Assembly: GCA_039583875.1 (NCBI GenBank)
Contig: CM077166.1
Location: 85,062,564 to 85,126,563 of the forward strand
DNA: 64,000 nucleotides
Direction of reading: 5' to 3'
Source: Platanthera guangdongensis
Lineage: Eukaryota > Streptophyta > Magnoliopsida > Asparagales > Orchidaceae
Shown one piece after another: positions 22,801-33,267 of the stretch (positions are counted from its first letter, which is position 1; every line of letters starts with the position of its first letter). The notes below the pieces were generated by a model. It saw only the letters and a program-made list of their open reading frames with translations. It searched no databases and had not been told where the DNA came from. Position numbers and translations under genes: made by a program.

Positions 22801-24787
22801 TGAAAGAACTAGTGCCTAAACACCTAGAGGGGGGGGGGGTGAATAGGTGCACTTAATCTTTTTAAACTTTAAAGGCAGAAACACAGAATTATATGCAATT
22901 CTTCACAGCAATACAGCACATACACCATAGCAATCACAAAATAAAGCACACACAGAGAACACATAGATTTTATAGTGGTTCCCCAAGGTCTGGGTACATC
23001 CACTTTCCCCCTTCGCCTATCTAGTAGTGTACTAGATTCGGCCTAACTTCTCCACTACTTCTCAGATCCACAGATCTTACAACTCAGAACCCCAAATAGG
23101 TTCCTACAGTTCAGAGTGATCCCACTCCTACAACTCAGGCACAAAGCCCTACCACTCTGTCTTCACAAAGACCTACACTCAGCCTTCAACAAGGCCTACA
23201 CTCAGCCTTCAACAAGGCCTACACTCAGAGAAATGTATCTCCAACCCTCAGGCACACAGGCCCTACCACTCAGCCTTTATAAATATAGGCTTACAACTCA
23301 GATCCCTAAGAATCCTACAGAAAATATAAAATACAAGAATTAATAACCATAACTCTGATTGAGAAAGTTGAGTTGACTGGTTTCTTGATGAGTTCTTGAA
23401 AGAACTTTGCAGAGATCCATCTCCCTTGGCTTTCTTCAAAGCTTCCTGAATTAGAACACAGTAGGGTAGAATCTCTAAGCAGTTGATCTTCAATCAACTG
23501 CTGACTTGAGAATCAGATCTCAATCTAAAACTTTCTTCACAACCTGGTTCAATAGCTGTCTTCTTAGAAGGAGCTTTCTCTCTCCAACTACTTAGATCTT
23601 CACTTGAAGGTCTTCTTCTTGTTTGTTGTTTCTCACTTCAATGATTGCTTCATCTTGTTCTTCTGTTGAAGGAATAAGACTTTATATAGGCTTTCTTCAT
23701 GGTGACTGGCTGATTCGGTTTCTAACAAACTTCTGACAGCTCTGACAGTAGCAGTTGACCGGTTGAAATGGCAGCTGTCAAGTCATCCAGTCACTTCTTG
23801 AAATCTCTGTCACTGTCTGAAAGTGTCGAGACAGATAATCTTTAAGTGTCGACACAAATAGACCAAGTGTCGACACAAGTAGACTAAGTGTCGACACTAG
23901 CCTTCAAGGTGTTGACACAACTCCTTGTGTTGTAGAAACTACTTCTCGACACTGCTTCTTCAGAATGTGTCGACACTAATCCTGTGTGTCGACACAAGTC
24001 CTTCTTCTGCAATACTTAGTTGATTTCTGCAAAGTGTCGACACAACTCCTTTGTGTCGACACATCTTCTTGTGTTGAACTTGTTAAGTGTCAACACATCT
24101 TCTTTGTGTCGACACATGCCTTTTGTGTTGAAACTTCTGCTGAGTGTCGACACATTCTTCATGTGTTGAGACTTTTGCTGAGTGTTGACACATCTCCTTT
24201 ATGTAGACACTTGTACTTAAACTTTGTTGAAGTTTGCTGAGTGTCGACACAGCCTCCTAGTGTCGACACTTGTACTTGAACTTTGTTGATGTTTGCTGAG
24301 TGTCGACACAGCCACCTAGTGTCGACACTTCTTCTTGAACTTTGTTGATGTTTTGCTGAGTGTCGACACAACCTCCTAGTGTCGACACTTTTGATATCGA
24401 CAAAGTTCCTTTGGGTGTCGACACTGCTTCTAAGTGTCGACACTAATTCTTTAGACATTTCTTCATTGTGTGTCGACACAACCTGTATGTGTCGACACTT
24501 TGCTTCTGGTGTCGACTCTGCTTTCCTGGTGTCGACACAATTACTCCAAGTGTCGACACATGTACTCTGGGTGTCGACACATGTACTCTGGGTGTCGACA
24601 CAAGCCTTCTTAAGTGTCGACACTTTTATTCTGGGTGTCCACACGTGGACTTAGAAACTTTTGCTTTCCTTGCAATTACTTAACCTGCACAAATAAACTC
24701 AAAGCACATCAAATACACATTGATGTATATCATTGAGTTGGGTGAGGCTTCTTAAAATCAGGTACATATATTCCAATATACCCAACA
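22801..24787 (-). repeat. Copia element J 5' LTR (about 1.99 kb)
   Basis: On the minus strand it begins TGTTGGGTATATTGG and ends TAGTTCTTTCA, next to the PBS. It shares with the B LTR a CTAGAGGGGGGG-GTGAATAG block near the PBS end (about 22825) and the TTATAGTGGTTCCCCAAGG block, but its repeat array is a different motif (GTGTCGACAC). A short tandem triplication of a CCTACACTCAGCCTTCAACAAGG-like unit occurs at 23170-23230. The 3' LTR of J is not found in this window. Confidence 0.85.
23826..24640. repeat. GTGTCGACAC palindrome array in J LTR
   Basis: Roughly two dozen copies of the perfect 10-bp palindrome GTGTCGACAC, or one-mismatch forms, spaced about 15-40 bp apart over 800 bp. Spacers are AT-rich and variable, often CTTCTT-like. 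Near-identical larger units occur around 24230-24390. The coding frames across it translate the repeat. Confidence 0.92.
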
Positions 24788-25879
24788 CTGGGGACAGACT
24801 CAATCGACCCGGAGGTTCCTCTTGAACCTTGGCGACCCAAACCCCTCTCATTTGAGTGTTTGGAGCCCAAAACTAGAAAAGAAAAGATGCTAAAACATGC
24901 ATCCTAAAACCGAGAGGAGAAGTGTCGTTACCTTCCGACTCCTCTTCCTAGCCATGGAAAAACAGCCGGATGAAAACCTTCGCAATGATCTAGCCTCCAT
25001 GGATCTGGACTCGGCTCGCGATTTGGAGCACCGAAACCTCTCCAACAGCCAGATCTCTACTTCACCTTCTTCCTTGCTCTCCCCTCTCTCTAGAACTTTA
25101 GAAGGAGAACCACTCAAAAGAAATGAGTGTTTCTAATGGTCCAATTCCGTGTATATCCCATCAGGAACAACCCCCAGCCGTTGGATCCCAAATTAAAGAA
25201 ACGAACGGCCTTGATTCGGGCCTGAAATGCTAAAACTGGGCCGAACACGGCCTATGACACGCCCGTGTCCAGGGCCGTGTCCCCCATTATCCGTCAAAAT
25301 CGATGCGCCTGGAACAACACACGGGCATCCGACACGCCCGTGTTCGACCTGACACGCCCGTGTTCCAACTGACACGGCCGTGTGGTCAGACATGTTCTTC
25401 CATCAATACAGCCCCGAAAACAACCCGAGAGTCACACGGGTACTGGACACGCCCGTGTCCTTGCCCGTGTCTAACTCAACACGCCTGGGCTCCAGGCTGT
25501 GTTCACTGTCTCGACACTTCGTCGAGCGAAGATCGTCGACTGCTTGACACGGCCTTCGACACGCCCGTGTCCTAGGCCGTGTGCCTTGTCTCGACACATC
25601 GTCGAGCGAAATTCATCAACTCCCCGAGCCGATCGTCGACACGGGCTCGACACACCCTGAGACACGCCCGTGTCTCAGGCCGTGTTCTCTGCTCGACGAA
25701 CGTCCACTCCAAAAACGTCGACCTCTCGACCAAATCGTCGACTGGAGCCTGACACGCCCTTGGACACGCCCGTGTCCCGGACCGTGTGCCCCCTGCCAGA
25801 AACCAATTTTCCTTCTCGGCTAAGACCCAAACTTGGCCAGAAATGCTGGTCGTCCCTCTACAAATTTTGGGGCGTTACA
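24788..25879 (-). repeat. Gypsy 3' LTR of element H (partial)
   Basis: On the minus strand it starts TGTAACGCCCCAAAATTTG at 25879. It carries GACACGCCCGTGTC palindromes (25255-25790) mixed with TCGTCGA motifs. It matches the LTRs at 11073 and 29589 in the block ending CTCTCCCCTCTCTCTA. A PPT-like GGGGGAGAGAGT (minus) adjoins at 25880. Its outer half is missing where the J LTR begins. Confidence 0.7.
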
Positions 25880-26240
25880 ACTCTCTCCCCCTTAAAAGAA
25901 TTTTGTCCTGAAATTACAAAGCGAAGGGAACACAACTTAAGTGGTACCTGATTTGAAGAGCTCTGGATACTCTTCTAGCATGGCTTGTTCTCGCTCCTAA
26001 GAGTGCTCCTCACGACCGCAGTTGTCCCATCGGACTTTCACGAGTTTAACCTCTTCATTCCGCAACTGTCGAGTATCTGAATCCTCTATAGCAATTGGAT
26101 GGACTCGCGTCCTCAAGTATTCCTCTATCGGCACCGATGCCAGCTCGATCACCACACTAGCCTCCACCAAGGCTTTCCTCAAGACGGAGACATGGAAGAT
26201 GTCATGCAATCCACTCAGCTGGTGATGAGGGAGTGGCCTG
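25880..26240 (-). pseudogene. Gypsy pol C-terminus, element H (fragment)
   Basis: A minus-strand frame of about 83 residues just inside the PPT. It carries the SGLHDIFHVSVLRKA motif found at the end of gypsy integrases, followed by a VKVRWDNCGREEHS segment that closely matches the chromodomain-like tail of element D (VKVRWDNCGREELSWE). Only this end of pol survives; similarity ends near 26240 at 5S/SINE-related sequence. This places H in the same gypsy lineage as D. It is non-functional on its own. Confidence 0.8.
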
Positions 26241-26244
26241 CAGC

Positions 26245-26498
26245 TCAATTGGTGATGAGAGTTGAAAGAACTCCATAGTTCAGCGTGCTTGGGCGAGAGT
26301 AGTACTGGGATGGGTGACCTCCTGGGAAGTCCCCGTACGGCCCAGCTTAACTGTCGAGTTCACTCATCAAAGGGAGACTGTGGCCACCAACAACCCGCCT
26401 GTGGAGGGAGATGGGTTGGGGTGCTTGGGCTGCAGCCCGGTAACGGTCTAACGGAGGCCTAGTGGGCTGGGGCCCACGGACGGCTAGGGGACGTTACA
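26245..26498 (+). mobile_element. TRIM-like LTR carrying 5S sequence (Cassandra-like, partial)
   Basis: A 5S-derived block (26268-26333) is followed by about 165 bp of GC-rich sequence ending GGGGACGTTACA, an LTR-like terminus. Cassandra TRIM elements are known for 5S rRNA sequence within their LTRs. The 5' end is missing: sequence left of 26262 looks gypsy- or SINE-derived. A dispersed 5S pseudogene is the alternative. Confidence 0.55.
26268..26333 (+). pseudogene. 5S rRNA-derived fragment (3' two-thirds)
   Basis: Matches plant 5S rRNA from about nucleotide 50 to 113, with conserved segments AGCGTGCTTGGGCGAGAGTA and GGATGGGTGACCTCCTGGGA. These include the internal control region, with box C essentially intact. 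The first half of the gene and the end are absent, so it is not an rRNA gene. Confidence 0.85.
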
Positions 26499-26510
26499 AT
26501 AAAAGTGCAC

Positions 26511-26757
26511 TTTTTTATAACGGTCCAGGCCCATCAACATGGGACCCAGCTGGAACCGCCAGCCTACCAGAGTCCAGACCCGGGCACACTACTAGTAGTC
26601 AGCCTATCACATTCAAGCCTGCAGGCCATCCACCCCAACCCCTCTCCGGCCTGTTTATCAGCACGGCGGGTTGTTGCCACTGGGGATCGAACCCAGGACC
26701 TCGATAAGAGAGCTTTACCCCACTCCCTCATCACCAACTTAGTTGCCCTCATCACCA
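26511..26757 (-). mobile_element. tRNA-derived SINE, minus copy
   Basis: Reverse complement of the SINE at 26761. The B box GGTTCGATCCC reads on the minus strand at 26683-26693, and an A-box-like AGTTGGTGATGAGGGAGTGG lies near 26720-26740. The 3' end is CCGTTATAAAAAAG without a long poly(A). It forms the left arm of a long inverted repeat. Confidence 0.8.
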
Positions 26758-26760
26758 ACT

Positions 26761-27000
26761 AAGCTGCAGCTCAGTTGGTGATGAGGGAGTGGTGTAAAGC
26801 TCTCTTATTAAGGTCCTGGGTTCGATCCCCAGTGGCAACAACACGCCGTGCTGATAAACAGGCCGGAGAGGGGTTGGGGTGCATGACCTGCATGCTTGAA
26901 TGTGATAGGCTGACTACTAGTAGTGGGCCCGGGTCTGGACTCTGGTAGGCTGGCGGTTCCAGCTGGGTCCCATGTTGATGGGCCTGGACCATTATAAAAC
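26761..27000 (+). mobile_element. tRNA-derived SINE, plus copy
   Basis: The tRNA-like head has an A box (GCTCAGTTGGT, 26768-26778) and B box (GGTTCGATCCC, 26819-26829) about 40 bp apart, as in pol III promoters. A 160-bp body unrelated to tRNA follows, ending near ATTATAAAAC. It is the right arm of the inverted pair; arms agree over about 235 bp with few mismatches. It is not a functional tRNA: no cloverleaf continuation follows the B box. Confidence 0.85.
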
Positions 27001-28705
27001 TAACAAGGCACCCAAATGGGTTCAAATAAATTTTAAAATAAAATAGACTCCTAGGGCTACAAGTTTCATGTTGGTGACCTTTTCAGTAGAGGGGCATAGG
27101 TATTTTTAAATATTAAAACCATTAAATACAAAATACTATGACATAATGATATATTCAGGAATATTAATACTATAGTTTCAGATCTGATAAGGCACGAATC
27201 TTGGCGCAAAAGAACGGGATCCGTTCATCTCCTTCCTTGAGTCGACGACCACGATGTCCCCGTACTCGGCCGCCTTGCGGGATGATTTCCCGGCCACCCG
27301 TCCACTTCCCCGGCCGGCCACCGCCACCCCTCCCTTCGTTGAAGTGGTGGATACCCTCAGCCGGCGGCACGGCCGCCGGAGGGGCCGTTTTCGGCGATCC
27401 CGATAAGGAGAATTTCCTTGGAAAAACCAGGAAATCGCAACATGGATCGGGCTCAATTGAGCCCGAACCTTGAACCTAATTAGCCCTGAGATCTACCCAT
27501 GAAGTAAGGAGAGGGGGAGGACCTTTCTAGCGGCCTGAATGCGGGAGGAACGGCGGGATGCCATGGTCGACGGCGGCGGCGCTCAGCTTCTGCAACAGCA
27601 CAGTGGGACGGCTTGTTCCTTCTAGGTAAGAGTTCGAAAATGCTCCCCTCTACCCACCGAAGATGTTTAAATGGTCAATTGGGGAGGGGGGAGGCTGGTT
27701 CTTCAATTCCCATCCAACACCATTAAAGGTGTGTCTCGGGTTGAGTGGGGGGGTGGGGGGGGGGGGGGGGGGGGGGGCTGAACCTCCCTCTTAGTGGCCG
27801 GGAAATGGCTGGAATCAACTCCTATTCCCTAGAGGAGTTGATTGCAGCCATAAAGGATGGCTGTTGACGTCCTTTGGCCGGTTCCCACCCATCCCTTCCT
27901 CTCCCCCAATTCTCTCTCTCCACTATTTTCATGAAAGGAAGCTCCTTTCTCTCCCCTAGTCACCCATGTTGACTGGTCAACTTCATAGGATATGTGCAGC
28001 CCACTTAATCATAATAATTATGAAAAGTGAGGTTAGCCTAAGGGAAAAATGGCTTGAGCTTGGGTTAGCCCATTTGGGCTAGGTTTGACCTGGCTTAGGC
28101 TAGGGTTGACTCGGGTCAATTTGATCATTTGGGTTGACCCCAATGGGTCCTTGGTGACCCATTGGCCTCCCCTAAGGTGTATGTAGGGTTGGTAGGGTTA
28201 ACTTGGCACCTTGGAGGTCACTTGGCCCTTGGTAAGGGCACTTTGACCACTTTGGGGCTTGAGTTGACTTGGGTCAACTTAGCAACTAGGTTTGACTCCA
28301 ATGGGTCCCTAGTGACCCATTGACCTCAATTTAGGTTTAGGAAGCCCTGAGTAAGGTTGGTTGGGCACATTAGAGGTCAACTGCCCTTGATTAGGGCACC
28401 TTGCCCTATTTAGGCCTATGGAGGTCCTAGGTCAAATTGGCCACTTGGGGTTGACTCCAATGGACCCTTAAGGCTCTAGTGGACCCTCTAATGGGTTAGT
28501 GATGTTGTGGTGGGGTCATGGAGTCATGATGAATCCCTAAGGTCAAACCCTAGGTTTGGTGATGAGGTTGTGCCATAGGCAGACCATGGTGATCCTCACC
28601 TTGGCCTTCTATCTCTTGGCCCATTTCTGGCTTCCTAGGGTTTTGTCATGACTTAGTCATGGCCAAAACCACTCTTAGGGGTCTAGTTGGAAATGGGATA
28701 TTACA
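27001..28705 (-). mobile_element. LTR-like sequence of unknown family
   Basis: On the minus strand it begins TGTAATATCCCATTTCC at 28705, a typical LTR start, interrupting a 5S-like sequence. It holds imperfect GGGTTGACTCCAATGGGTCC-type repeats (28080-28480), a 30-base G tract with one T (27746-27777), and a GC-rich part (27230-27640) that resembles a 5' leader. No coding frame is convincing. The left border is uncertain. Confidence 0.4.
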
Positions 28706-28784
28706 ACTACTCTAGCCCAGACACGCTTAACTGTGGAGTTCTGATGGGATACGATGCTCTAGGGCTGTTATGGTTGCACACATT
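28706..28784 (-). pseudogene. 5S rRNA-derived fragment (5' two-thirds), minus strand
   Basis: The minus strand aligns with plant 5S from near its 5' end to the AGAGTAGT box, with the best-conserved piece ATCCCATCAGAACTCC. Divergence is high near the start. It stops exactly where the LTR-like sequence begins, so it was probably split by that insertion. It is plausibly part of a Cassandra-type LTR. Confidence 0.65.
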
Positions 28785-29588
28785 GTAATAGTCCAAGACA
28801 TTTTATCTAAAACTTGCTCCTCGATGCACAATCTTTCGGTTTGTGGTCTCCATTTCCATTTAGATTAAGAAATTTTTGTGGCTCAAATCTTAATGCGTGA
28901 AAACGGCCAGGTTGCCACACATCAGCCACTTCACGAGATCTCCGAAATGGGGAAGTGGAGGCGATTTTGTCGCATGAGTGCAAAGTTATGTCGCGGTCAT
29001 TACAGTATTCTTGGAAGTGTTTCCCATAGCCTTTGCCGGCATATCCATTAGGATGTAATTGACAAAATGAAAACACTGGGATAAGCTCTAACGGAGTTGA
29101 ATATGAGCAATTTGAGTTCACGAAACGAGCTCGAATGGGTTCACCCAATTTGCTAGTGGATGTACAACTTTGAGAGCTTTCCGAAATGGTATTATGCGAG
29201 AAAATCAGATGGCCTTATCAAAAGTTACGGTCGTTTGAAGTGCCTTGAATTTGGAAACTAAGATGCGCCTTTCTTTTGGTTTCATGCTGATTGCCTATGC
29301 AGGATGTTAGGGTCGCATGCCCGTTCTATTGAATCCGAAAATTCCGCCCAGCTCACATGGGCGGTACCCTCAGGCCCACGTTCGTAGAGAGAGCCCGTTC
29401 GCCGAAGGTAAAATTGTTTGTTCATGCAGCCGCGCAATAACCTTTGGCCCACGTTCATAGAGGGAGCGCGTTCGCCACTAGTAAAAATGGGCGTTTTCGC
29501 AAAATGGTATTGTGCACCAAAATCGGACGACCTAATCAAAAGTTATGACCATTTGAAGTTCCTTGCATTTGGAAACTAAGAAACATTT
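28785..29588. other. Unassigned flank of element D with an internal duplication
   Basis: No gene is supported. A unit of roughly 90 bp around AAATGGTATT...TCAAAAGTTA...TTTGGAAACTAAGA occurs at about 29183-29268 and 29498-29583. A GCCCACGTTC(G/A)TAGAG block also occurs twice (about 29371 and 29446). It is probably an older repeat that served as target for D. Confidence 0.5.
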
Positions 29589-31565
29589 TATAACACCCCC
29601 TATCCGTCGCATAGCATATAGCAGTAGGTCTGGCCGGGGCCCGACGCCATATAACACAGACAGACCGGGTGGTTACTCAATGGAAACCATCTAACTAATA
29701 ACAACATCCTACACAGAGCATTCTAGCGGAAGCAATTAAAATTGTTGCACTAACAAAGAACCTAACACTAGCATGAATGTCCACTACAAAGCGAACATGA
29801 ATGAAGTACAAATACACAAGTACTGGCCTTATGGCCTTACAATTGTTTTTCTCAAGTTACATGTTTTCCAAACCACGTCACGCAGGCCGGTCATACATGA
29901 ATAAAACAGGTAAACACTCCAATTAGGTCTTCGAGGGCTGGCTCAGCAATTTAGGCTTTGGCCCGCTATTTACCGCTCGGCTCCGTAGGACCTGCAAGCA
30001 ACAATCTACCGCACGGTGGCAAACAAAAGCAACGGTTAGCTATGCTGACCAAATTATAATGATCCCGCCCCCAAACTCGGGGCGGCGATGCTCCTTTCCT
30101 GAACTTTATTAGCATAACCAAGCAGAAATGTAACAACATTACATCATAGGCGCAGGCACGTACAGCCACACGCCCCATGCTCTCAGGGCACATTCTCGGT
30201 GATCACGGTCAAAGTCCGCCGACTCACCAACGCCCCCAGGACGGCAATATCTCGTGAGCATCTGTTCTTTCTGGCCACTGCCTAAGACCCTCCATCTATG
30301 CCAACGGCGAGTACCACGTACCTTAGGTCTCTCTAACCGAACGACATAGATCGGGTATGGTTCCAGCTGACCCGTTGCTCACACCGCAACGTCAATTAAG
30401 TCGTCTGCACGGGTCAAGCTTTCCCGAGTCCTGTATATCCCATACATATCACATAACCCAGTTATGTTCAGGTTGGCTCCCAGGACACCATGTTGGCAGA
30501 ACCACACATCTGCCCAGTTTTTCGGGTGCACCGTGGAGTTAATCCCCAAGGCTCCCTATTGTAATCTACCACGTAGAAAACCCAAAAAAACAAACATTCG
30601 CACGGAGTCTTCTTCGGCCATTTATGCAATGCAATAATACCGATCCAGACCAACTTGTCCGGGTAGGCTTCACACATCATGCCTATATCCGTCCTCGATT
30701 ACGGACTCTACATGTACACAACGGGGACTATTCTTATCTACTCGAAGGAACGCCTCAAACTCACCGCACACTCGCGAGAGCGGGCTTCCCTATGCAAAAG
30801 AAGTAGAGCTTCACATGCTCAAGTAAAGAATCATTACCCTAGCATTCCTCCTTGGCGCAATGGAAAAGTATGCTGATGAAAAGCACCGCCCTTTCCTAGC
30901 CTCCGTATATCCAAAGTCGGTTCGCGATTTGGAGCTCCGAAGCTCCGTCGGTGACCGGATCTAGACTTCTTCTTCCTCGTTACTCTCCTCTCTCTCTAGA
31001 ACTTAGACAGAGAACCAGCGAACAGAAGATGAGGGTTTTGAAACCCTACACTCGGGTATATCCCAATAGGAATAACCTCTAGCCGTCGAATACCAACATA
31101 AAGAAATGTAGGCTACGATCCAGGTCTGACATGGAAAAACTGGGCTGAAAATCGCACGGTTGAAAAACCGGAGCAGGACACATCCGCTTCAAACTCAAAC
31201 TGTGTCGGGACATTTAGCCGAGACCCTGCCAAGACCCCTATATCGACACTTTGTGTTGAAACTCTGTGTCGACACCCTGTGTCGACATAGCACAACCTGT
31301 GTCGACACTCTGTGTCGACACAACACAACATGGCTGTGTCGACACAGCAGGCCCTGTGTTGACACAGCAGGCCCTGTATCGACACAGCAGGCCCTGTGTC
31401 GATACAGCAGGCCCTGTGTCGACACAGCAGACTGTGTCAAACATGACACAACTCGCCAAGGACACGGCCTATGACACGCCCGTGTCCCAGGCCGTGTGAC
31501 CCCTGCCAAATTCCAAACTTGGCTCAAAACACCTCCCGTGGCTCTTTTGAGTTTGGGGCGTTACA
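29589..31565 (-). repeat. Element D 3' LTR (about 1.98 kb)
   Basis: On the minus strand it begins TGTAACGCCCCAAACTC at 31565 and ends near GGTGTTATA at 29589, where the terminal CA appears mutated. A GTGTCGACAC array lies at 31250-31440, and a GACACGCCCGTGTC palindrome at about 31472-31485. The remainder is collinear with 11073-12720. The left 5-bp flank is CATTT; its partner is beyond the window. Confidence 0.8.
31250..31440. repeat. GTGTCGACAC-type array with CAGCAGGCCCT spacers
   Basis: At least nine TGTCGACA or TATCGACA/TGTTGACA cores; the right half repeats every 20 bp with the spacer CAGCAGGCCC. It is the same palindrome as in copia LTRs B and J although D is a gypsy element. Confidence 0.88.
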
Positions 31566-31580
31566 ACTCTCCCCCTCTTA
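31566..31580 (-). other. Polypurine tract of element D
   Basis: On the minus strand AAGAGGGGGAGAGT lies immediately before the LTR start TGTAAC. It is the expected plus-strand primer site, and matches the equivalent site of element H at 25880. Confidence 0.8.
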
Positions 31581-31664
31581 AAAGAATTTCATCCACGTAA
31601 TTATATAAAGGAAAGATAAGCATAAAACTCAAATGGTACCCGAGCAAAACAATTCTGGGTACTC

Positions 31665-33267
31665 CTAAAGCATAGTCTGCTCTCTCTCCCAAGAGAGCTC
31701 CTCCCGACCACAATTGTCCCAACGGACCTTGACCATCCTGTTCTCTTTATTAAGTAGCCGCTTGAATTTTGAGTCCTCAATACGTACGGGTTTGACCTTC
31801 GTCGTCAACCCACTATCGACCGACACTTGATAGACCGCGATCACTTGCGTAGGCTCTTGTACCACCTTCCGTAGCACCGATATATGGAATACATCATGTA
31901 GACCACTATGCTCCACTGATAGCTTCAACTGGTATGCTGCTTCACCAATCCGCTCCAGAACCTCAAACGGTCCAAGGTACCTTGGGCTTAGCTTCTTCAA
32001 GCGCCGCACCCGCGAGACACCCTTGAACGGCTTGATCTTCAAGTACACCCAATTGCCAACAGCGAACTCCACATTCATGTGCTTGACATTATAGTACTTA
32101 GCCTGGCGGTCCTAAGGGATTAGCAACCTCTCCCTAATGGTCTGCACCAAAGAAGTAGCATCTTCCACCTCTTGTCGCTCGTACAACTATGACTCACCCG
32201 TTTCCAACCAAGAAAACAGCGTGCGACATATTCTACCATAAAGGGCCTCGAAGGGCGCCATTTGTATGCTTGCCTGGTAGCTATTGTTGTACGCGAACTC
32301 CACCAAGTATAGGTGGTCTTCCCATTGCTTTCCAAAGTCAAGGACACACATGCGAAGCATGTCTTCCATTGTCCTATTGACCCTCTCGGTCTGACCATCC
32401 GTCTGCGGATGAAAGGCTGTGCTAAAACTCAGCTTTGTTCCCAATATCTGCTGCACCAACCCCAATCGTTGGACGCGAACCGCCCATCGCGGTAACTCAC
32501 GATGCTGCGGGGCATACCATGAAGCCGCACAATCTTATCCACATACAGCTTTTCCAATTTCTAAACCGGATCATCCTTCCTATGCGGAATGAAATTCGAC
32601 ACCTTCGTTAGACGATCTACGACCACCCAAATGGGTCGTTCCCCTTTTGCGACCTTGGCAGCCCGTGTACAAAGTCTATAGTAATGTCGTCGAGCTTCCA
32701 CTCTGGAATAGGCAAGGATTTCAAGAATCCTCTCAGCTTTTGGCATTCCGCCTTCACCAAGGCGCAAGTTTGACACTTCGCCACGTAGAGCGCCACATCC
32801 TTTTTCAGTCCTACCCACCAGAACAATTTCTTAACATCGCGGTACATCTTTGTGCTCCCCGGGTGAATTGAGTACTTGGTATGATGCGCCTCGTACAACA
32901 ATTCCACCCGCAAATTTCTCACACTTGGGACGCACAGAGGACCGTCTTTCCAAAGTAATCTGCCCTCCACAACGAATTGGGAATTTGACCCTTCCAGAGC
33001 CTCTATCATGAGTTGCTTCATGTGGACATCCATATCCAAAGCATGCCGAATCCGATTAGCCAGGTCATATTGGACTTCAGTCCAATTCAATACTGCTTCA
33101 GCACTTGATTGCTTGTCTACTAAAGAGATCTCCATCGCCTGTAACTCCCGAACCAACCACTCATCATGGAGCGACAGCCAATTGGCTTGAGCTGGGGCCC
33201 AGTGACTCAACGCATCCGCAACCACATTGCCTTTACCAGACACGTAGTGGATTTGAATGTATAGTCC
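31665..33267 (-). pseudogene. Element D pol, RNase H end, integrase and chromodomain-like tail
   Basis: It starts with GKGNVVADALS, the conserved end of gypsy RNase H. The integrase HHCC finger follows (HH...C-QTC within about 32860-32780 region), then the first catalytic Asp (ITIDFVHGLP, near 32650). The block expected to contain the second Asp reads IVSYRDGRF, so SDRD has become SYRD. The Glu motif DGQTERVN is intact near 32400. The tail has SGLHDVFHISVLRK and MVKVRWDNCGREELSWE, similar to chromodomain-type gypsy termini. Frame breaks lie near 32620, 32560 and 32110. The order and strand match the right-hand part beyond element B. It is non-functional. Confidence 0.88.

Noticed and set aside
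23826..24640. Regular repeat with variable spacers that might suggest a CRISPR array
   Set aside because: The repeat is a 10-bp palindrome, spacing is irregular, there are no cas genes and the context is a plant LTR.
26268..26333. Functional 5S rRNA gene
   Set aside because: Only about the last half is present and its flanks are transposon-like; the T-run terminator of a 5S gene is absent.
26761..26835. Possible tRNA gene
   Set aside because: A and B boxes are present, but the sequence does not close into a cloverleaf and is the head of a SINE with a mirrored copy beside it.
27201..27473. GC-rich frames of about 90 residues that could be a gene start
   Set aside because: Frames are short on both strands with no motif; the context is an LTR-like stretch. 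A genuine 5' exon cannot be excluded but nothing supports it.
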